Below are positions 60,301 through 64,000 of a DNA stretch of 64,000 nucleotides, piece after piece. Within the stretch, counting starts at the first letter, position 1. Every line of letters starts with the position of its first letter. A program made the position numbers and the translations under genes. The notes under the pieces are model-generated. The model saw nothing but the letters and a program-made list of their open reading frames with translations, did no database searches and was not told the origin of the DNA. Source of the stretch: Haloferax massiliensis (GTDB lineage Archaea > Halobacteriota > Halobacteria > Halobacteriales > Haloferacaceae); NCBI RefSeq assembly GCF_001368915.1, contig NZ_CSTE01000001.1:447364-511363 (forward strand). Reading direction: 5' to 3'.

Positions 60301-61548
60301 ATGGTTATCCGGAGATACCGTTCTATCGATGGTCAACGCGATCTGCACACGTTCTTTGAAGAAGGCCTATTTTCAAAGCGATTGACGGAATTCAAAGATG
60401 AGAATGAAGGTGTACTCGAAAACTTCGAACGTGAAGGTGGACTAGCAGGGGCACTGGCGGCAGAAGCGGGCATGAAAAGACGGCGAAGTGATCAAGAAAT
60501 CAAGAAAGCAACCGACGATGAATGGCTCGAAGGTCTTGGAGAATACCACAATAACGCTCGAAAGCAACACTTTGCAAACTGTTGGCGGCTAGGAACCGAT
60601 GAGAAAGATCGAATTTGGAAAACCTACACTAGAGATGAGGACATGGTCCAAGGATGCGCAATCGAGACAACCGTCGGTAAATTCCTCGCCAGTCTCCCGG
60701 TTCACCCGCTTAATTCTGAATACGATGAGAGTGATCCAGGCGAGCTCTTTGAGTCTCCAGAATGGAACCTCGCACTTCAAAACCCTAACTGTGACATCAA
60801 GGTCGGGACTTGTCGGTATCAAAAGCGCTGGAAAGACGAAAGTTATCAGCCAGGTGGGTGGCCAGCTGCAGTCGCGTTCTTCAAAGGTGAAGACTTTGAG
60901 ATCGAGAACGAATTCCGTCTGGTCTTCAACCCATACTCCGCAAATAGAATCCTCGACTGCGATCTGAAAGGAATTCCAATAACGCCCGCTCCTGATACAA
61001 CTGAGAAATGGAAGAAGTTCGTAGCTGCGACAAAATACTTGGCCAATAAAATCATTATGGCTCCAAACTCGGGAGATACCGAACGCGAAAAAGTACTGGA
61101 CTGGCTAGCCGAATTTGGCCTTGACGTCAATACAAGTTCCTCCTCCGACATTGAGCTAGTTGAATCAAGCGCCTGTACCTCTCAGTGCTCCACACACACG
61201 TATCTTGCCGAACTGGGTGGCAACGCCAATTACGACCAATCCGATCAACACTTAAGTGACGTTTCAGATGAGTTTATAGCCAAAAGAGACTGGGATGATT
61301 GGCCAATCATCGATATCGTCTTCCTCCATACTGATCAGGCAGGAGGGATTATTGAGGGATACTGGCATCAGAACGATGAATCAGCATTCGAGCTGTCCGA
61401 ATACGGCCACCCGTTCCAGCGCGTGTGGGTTGCTCGATTCCAGAACCAAGGGAAAAAACGAGAAACGTGGCGGAACGACAACGCCAAAGAATTCGACAAT
61501 GAACAAGGCCAACGCGCACTATCATTTGCCGACGTAGACGAATGTTGA
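60301..61548 (+). CDS. DUF2971-like protein
   Basis: A 415-residue protein. I prefer ATG 60301 (MVIRRYRSIDGQRDLHTFFE) because the family starts with a Tyr-Arg-Tyr-like strand; an in-frame ATG at 60238 adds 21 unlikely residues. KQHFANCWRLGTDEKDRIWK and TYTRDEDMVQGCAIETTVGK match the DUF2971 core, where a Cys-Trp and Trp-Lys-x-Tyr pattern is conserved, with VAFFKGEDFEIENEFRLVFN following. DUF2971 proteins occur in defence islands; their activity is unknown. The C-terminal 130 residues (WDDWPIIDIVFLHTDQAGGI) form an extra domain. It is divergent from the TIR operon. Confidence 0.75.
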   Translation: MVIRRYRSIDGQRDLHTFFEEGLFSKRLTEFKDENEGVLENFEREGGLAGALAAEAGMKRRRSDQEIKKATDDEWLEGLGEYHNNARKQHFANCWRLGTDEKDRIWKTYTRDEDMVQGCAIETTVGKFLASLPVHPLNSEYDESDPGELFESPEWNLALQNPNCDIKVGTCRYQKRWKDESYQPGGWPAAVAFFKGEDFEIENEFRLVFNPYSANRILDCDLKGIPITPAPDTTEKWKKFVAATKYLANKIIMAPNSGDTEREKVLDWLAEFGLDVNTSSSSDIELVESSACTSQCSTHTYLAELGGNANYDQSDQHLSDVSDEFIAKRDWDDWPIIDIVFLHTDQAGGIIEGYWHQNDESAFELSEYGHPFQRVWVARFQNQGKKRETWRNDNAKEFDNEQGQRALSFADVDEC

Positions 61549-61641
61549 CTCCGAATAGGACGTCATAGAACAGTTTCCATACACCTACTCAGCAACTCAG
61601 GCTGAATCAGTCGGTTATACTCTTGGCGGAATTGAGTGACT

Positions 61642-62655
61642 TTAGACCTGGTTTAGGTACTTCCGGCGTTGCTCCATCTTCTCTCGCCGAGTTCGTCGAT
61701 CATAATGCTCCGAAAGCACTGCGGATGAAACGTTTGCCCGTGCACTTACCACCCCTTCGGGAACGTCTGAGTTGAGCCAGTGAGTAATCGCACCACGGCG
61801 AACTGCATGCGGTGAAAGCGACGACGGACATCCCGACGCTGCACTCCGCTCTGTCGCCGCGTCACACGTGTCGATGCTTCGATCATGTGGACACTCCCTC
61901 TTCAGTTCGCACGGTCTCGTGACGGAGTAGATGTAACTCTGGACGGTCGTTAAATGGACGCGACCCTGTGGAGTGGAAACGAGGGGGCTACGCCCGTACT
62001 CGTCTGTCGTATCAGGACGGCGTTTCTCCAACCACGCGTCCAAGACCGCACACGTCTCGTCATTTAACGCGATGAATCGCTCACCTTCGAATTTGTTCTT
62101 GATAGGCGTTCCCATCTCTGGCCGGTGACAGACTTCCAGCGACATCTCCTGCGGATCGTAGTCATCGACATCAAGCGCTCGGACAGCACCCCTTCGGAGA
62201 AGCGCGTGCCAGATGAGAAGCATCGTGACGTGCCGGGCAGAGGCGTACTCGTACGTGGCCAAGTACTCCAGTATCTTCTCCGCGACTTCCGTGTCGAGCA
62301 TCACATCCCGTGCGTGCTCCCCCTTCGCCAGACTCGGCGAGACCACCTTCGGCCACAGATCGACAGGAACAGCATCGATAGTTCCACACCACCGGATGAA
62401 CACTCTGAGTGTATCCATCTGGGATTTCTCGCTCGGTGGAGCGAGATTACCGTCTCGACGCCTCCAAAGTCGGTAACGATGCAACGTCCGGCCGGTCAGC
62501 TCGTTCATGTTCTCGATGTCTTGTTCATCACACCACCGCACGAAGTGCCCGAGGCGAGACGAGTGTGCGTACTGCGTGGCCTGTGCGAGTTCGCTCTCGC
62601 GGTCAGCCAGATACAGTTCAACTGCTTCTTCAGGTCCGATTGGTTCCAGCGGCAT
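61642..62655 (-). CDS. Tyrosine site-specific integrase beside attR
   Basis: A 337-residue integrase, starting at ATG 62655, 107 bases from the right att copy, as expected for the enzyme that inserted this element into tRNA-Arg. The catalytic set is WHALLRRGAVRALD (Arg), SPHAVRRGAITHWL (His-x-x-Arg) and SEHYDRRTRREKME (Tyr nucleophile). A Cys-rich insertion (RPCELKRECPHDRSIDTC) sits between the boxes, like in the other integrase. The N-terminal core-binding domain starts at AVELYLADRESELAQATQYA. It is related to, but distinct from, the integrase at 54763-55878. Codon use is more host-like than most of the island. Confidence 0.93.
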   Translation of the reverse strand: MPLEPIGPEEAVELYLADRESELAQATQYAHSSRLGHFVRWCDEQDIENMNELTGRTLHRYRLWRRRDGNLAPPSEKSQMDTLRVFIRWCGTIDAVPVDLWPKVVSPSLAKGEHARDVMLDTEVAEKILEYLATYEYASARHVTMLLIWHALLRRGAVRALDVDDYDPQEMSLEVCHRPEMGTPIKNKFEGERFIALNDETCAVLDAWLEKRRPDTTDEYGRSPLVSTPQGRVHLTTVQSYIYSVTRPCELKRECPHDRSIDTCDAATERSAASGCPSSLSPHAVRRGAITHWLNSDVPEGVVSARANVSSAVLSEHYDRRTRREKMEQRRKYLNQV

Positions 62656-62761
62656 GGCTCACGGTTAGTGAATCCCGTGAACAGTGACGCCGATTCAGCG
62701 TGAGCCAAATCGCCAGACAGAGGAGGGATTGACACAGTTTTGTCTCGAACCGTACCGAATC

Positions 62762-62777
62762 CCCGTCGGGTCCGTCC
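62762..62777 (+). repeat. att direct repeat, right copy
   Basis: Exact second copy of CCCGTCGGGTCCGTCC from the tRNA-Arg 3' end (35748-35763). Preceding bases do not continue the tRNA, so it is a fragment, not a second tRNA. It marks the right end of the element and possibly the left end of the next one. Confidence 0.88.
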
Positions 62778-62787
62778 AATTTTTTGG

Positions 62788-62809
62788 CGTTTTCTATATG
62801 TAGAAAACG
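62788..62809. promoter_or_regulatory. Perfect 9-bp inverted repeat next to attR
   Basis: CGTTTTCTA (62788-62796) and TAGAAAACG (62801-62809), separated by TATG, lie ten bases after attR. It could be an operator for the rightward operon, an integrase/excisionase binding site or a transcription stop; the flanking T-run precedes it. A TATA-like tatatatatt follows at about 62848. Confidence 0.55.
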
Positions 62810-62947
62810 TCCGACTCACGACTGCTACCGGCTGGTCTCGTCGCGGGTATATATATTCGCGAGCGGGGGCCGAAAAAGAGTCCACCACGAAACGGAACGC
62901 GGGTCGCCGTTGTCTTGCGGTCAGGCGGGACAGACGGGGTGGTCAGC

Positions 62948-63184
62948 ATGATGCTGCTCGACTCGGAGAGCCGAAAGAGCAGTTGTCTCAACTGTGGGTC
63001 ACACGTCACCCGGGACTTCCGCCGCGTCTACGGTGACCGCGAGGACCGCGCCCACCGCTGTCACGAGTGCGATACGCTGGTCCGTCTGCAGCGCGGTTCC
63101 GCGGGCGGTCTCGACGTTCCGATTCCGGGCCCGTGGGACGGCGCGCCCGGTCGCCACGGCGGTAATCCGGAGCGGTGGCAATGA
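62948..63184 (+). CDS. Zinc-finger protein (DUF7563-like), start of the second element
   Basis: A 78-residue protein starting at ATG 62948 (or the adjacent ATG 62951). Four Cys in two pairs (SSCLNCGSHVTRDFRRVYGD; RAHRCHECDTLVRLQRG) form a zinc site. The CGSHVTRDFRRVYGDREDR block is a signature of a small haloarchaeal family I recall as DUF7563, common in proviruses. Composition here is again GC-rich. It overlaps the next gene by four bases (ATGA). A TATA-like box lies about 100 bases upstream. Confidence 0.82.
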   Translation: MMLLDSESRKSSCLNCGSHVTRDFRRVYGDREDRAHRCHECDTLVRLQRGSAGGLDVPIPGPWDGAPGRHGGNPERWQ

Positions 63185-63276
63185 CGGTTCGCTGTCCGTC
63201 CTGCAGCCGCAACAGCGACTGCATCTTCCGCTGTGAGTACTGCGGCCGCGATCTCGCGGAGGAGGACCGGCGGTGA
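63181..63276 (+). CDS. 31-residue zinc-ribbon microprotein
   Basis: ATG 63181 overlaps the upstream stop (ATGA), and its TGA overlaps the next GTG (GTGA). The product reads MTVRCPSCSRNSDCIFRCEY then CGRDLAEEDRR, with Cys pairs CPSC and CEYC, enough for one zinc ion. Such tiny proteins are usual in haloviral operons and bind nucleic acid or protein. The double coupling supports real translation. Confidence 0.75.
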   Translation: MTVRCPSCSRNSDCIFRCEYCGRDLAEEDRR

Positions 63277-64000
63277 GTTCCGTCGCGAGCGCACCCCACG
63301 AGACGCGCGGTGATCTGCTCTACGACGAGTACGGTTCCTCGCCGTACTGGGCGGTTCGCCAGCTGTACAACCACATCGACGGTGGAGTCTCGAAAGTCGA
63401 AGTGGAGGTGCCTCGCCTCGAGGACGACGGAACCGAGACGTGGGAAGTCTCGATGGGCTTCCACCAGTCGGGTCTCTCCCCGCGAGAGGCAGACACGGTA
63501 AACTCGCTTCTCGAGTACGACATCAACGCCTACGGCGAGGGTGAGCGGAAGCTTCCAGTCTGTGTGCAGCCGCGACTCGCGTGGTCCGACGAGAACCGTC
63601 CTGACAGCGTACCTGCGACGCTTGGGCCAGCCACGAACGTCAAACTGCAGAACGTCGTCAATCTCGAGTTAGACGAGATCCCGCACGTCTTCAAGTGGGT
63701 GATGCGCCGAGTCTGCGAGAAAGTCGGCTTCGACTGGTCGCGCAAGTACTTCGCCGAGGAGCCACACGAATTCTCGACGATAACCCAGCACGAGCGGTAT
63801 CTTCGGATCGACCGCGATCAGGCGAAGAAGCTGGTTCGGCGCGACGGCGTCTTCATGCGCTTGTTCATGCTCTCGGCCGACATCGAGGGTTCGCACGTCG
63901 TCTACGATTCGAACAACGAGGACGTAGTCGGCTACAACCACCAGCTCCGGCTCGACCGCTCGGCTATTGCTGATCTCTTCCCGAACAGTCAGCACCGCCC
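63273..64000 (+). CDS. Haloarchaeal mobile-element protein (C-terminus beyond window)
   Basis: GTG 63273 overlaps the microprotein stop; 242 residues are visible up to the right edge. SSVASAPHETRGDLLYDEYG and SPYWAVRQLYNHIDGGVSKV begin the protein, then VSMGFHQSGLSPREADTVNS, PRLAWSDENRPDSVPATLGP and VFKWVMRRVCEKVGFDWSRK. I recall similar proteins (possibly DUF7845) near the att ends of haloarchaeal proviruses, but cannot assign a function. There is no membrane helix in the visible part. It is the third gene of a coupled operon of the putative second element. Confidence 0.78.
   Translation, partial: MSSVASAPHETRGDLLYDEYGSSPYWAVRQLYNHIDGGVSKVEVEVPRLEDDGTETWEVSMGFHQSGLSPREADTVNSLLEYDINAYGEGERKLPVCVQPRLAWSDENRPDSVPATLGPATNVKLQNVVNLELDEIPHVFKWVMRRVCEKVGFDWSRKYFAEEPHEFSTITQHERYLRIDRDQAKKLVRRDGVFMRLFMLSADIEGSHVVYDSNNEDVVGYNHQLRLDRSAIADLFPNSQHR

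Larger units (their letters stand above)
35748..62777. mobile_element. Integrated element/defence island in tRNA-Arg (about 27 kb)
   Basis: The element is bounded by exact 16-bp repeats (35748-35763 and 62762-62777) with a tyrosine integrase gene ending at 61642 beside the right copy. Base composition drops sharply in GC at the left boundary and rises again after the right one. Cargo includes an OLD nuclease, Cas4-like protein, TFB, two serine recombinases, Mrr, type I restriction-modification, two PD-(D/E)XK proteins, a TIR operon and a second integrase. No capsid, portal, terminase or clear replication gene is visible, so it is an island or heavily eroded provirus rather than an intact virus. 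Confidence 0.85.

Noticed and set aside
58404-61548. Classical Thoeris (ThsA plus ThsB)
   Set aside because: ThsB-like TIRs are present, but no SIR2, SLOG or macro-domain ThsA can be seen in the element; therefore described only as Thoeris-like.
35764-62777. CRISPR array associated with the Cas4-like gene
   Set aside because: No regularly spaced direct repeats of 25-40 bases and no other cas genes are visible.

Overview
The window is chromosomal DNA of a haloarchaeon, most probably Haloferax or a close relative. The first 35.7 kb is very GC-rich, its proteins are acidic, secreted proteins carry a halophilic lipobox or Tat-type leader, and two tandem genes belong to the 'Hvo_1808' surface-protein family. 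The order of the metalloproteases, ribosomal protein S6e, HiPIP-like protein, 6-phosphogluconate dehydrogenase, 2Fe-2S ferredoxin and tRNA-Arg also matches what I recall of the H. volcanii HVO_18xx region; I could not check this by search.

Core chromosome, 1 to 35760. It holds a truncated PAS sensor, a beta-CASP nuclease, a geranylgeranyl reductase-type flavoprotein, the RNase P RNA gene on the minus strand (about 7022-7459), nicotinate phosphoribosyltransferase, an isochorismatase-fold hydrolase, a frameshifted histidine kinase, a PfkB-type kinase, a Bat-type HTH regulator, lipoate ligase-like and dihydroorotase genes, three universal stress proteins, a DHH phosphoesterase, rps6e, an M29 aminopeptidase, gnd, ferredoxin, a MATE transporter and tRNA-Arg(CCG).

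Integrated element, about 35748 to 62777. The last 16 bases around the tRNA-Arg 3' end recur at 62762-62777, next to a tyrosine integrase (61642-62655). The roughly 27 kb between the repeats are visibly more AT-rich than the flanks and read as a mobile defence island. From left to right: an OLD-family ATPase-nuclease; a phage-type winged-helix repressor facing a Cas4-like nuclease across a perfect inverted repeat, followed by a mobile TFB and a serine recombinase; an Mrr-type endonuclease; a complete type I restriction-modification operon (hsdM-hsdS-hsdR); a second serine recombinase; two PD-(D/E)XK nucleases; a membrane-anchored coiled-coil protein; a second tyrosine integrase; a frameshifted secreted metalloprotease; and a tightly overlapping TIR-membrane protein-TIR operon facing a DUF2971-like gene.

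Most interesting system: the operon at 59965-58404 encodes two ThsB-type TIR proteins flanking a small multi-pass membrane protein, with translational overlaps and apparent TTG starts. No ThsA-like SIR2 or macro-domain effector is visible. I propose a Thoeris-like defence system in which the membrane protein is the effector. The architecture is directly visible; the function is inference.

Right edge, 62778 to 64000. Immediately beyond the att copy, GC-rich DNA resumes with a translationally coupled operon (zinc-finger protein, 31-residue zinc-ribbon microprotein, a larger truncated protein) of a kind found in haloarchaeal proviruses. This suggests a second element integrated in tandem at the same tRNA.
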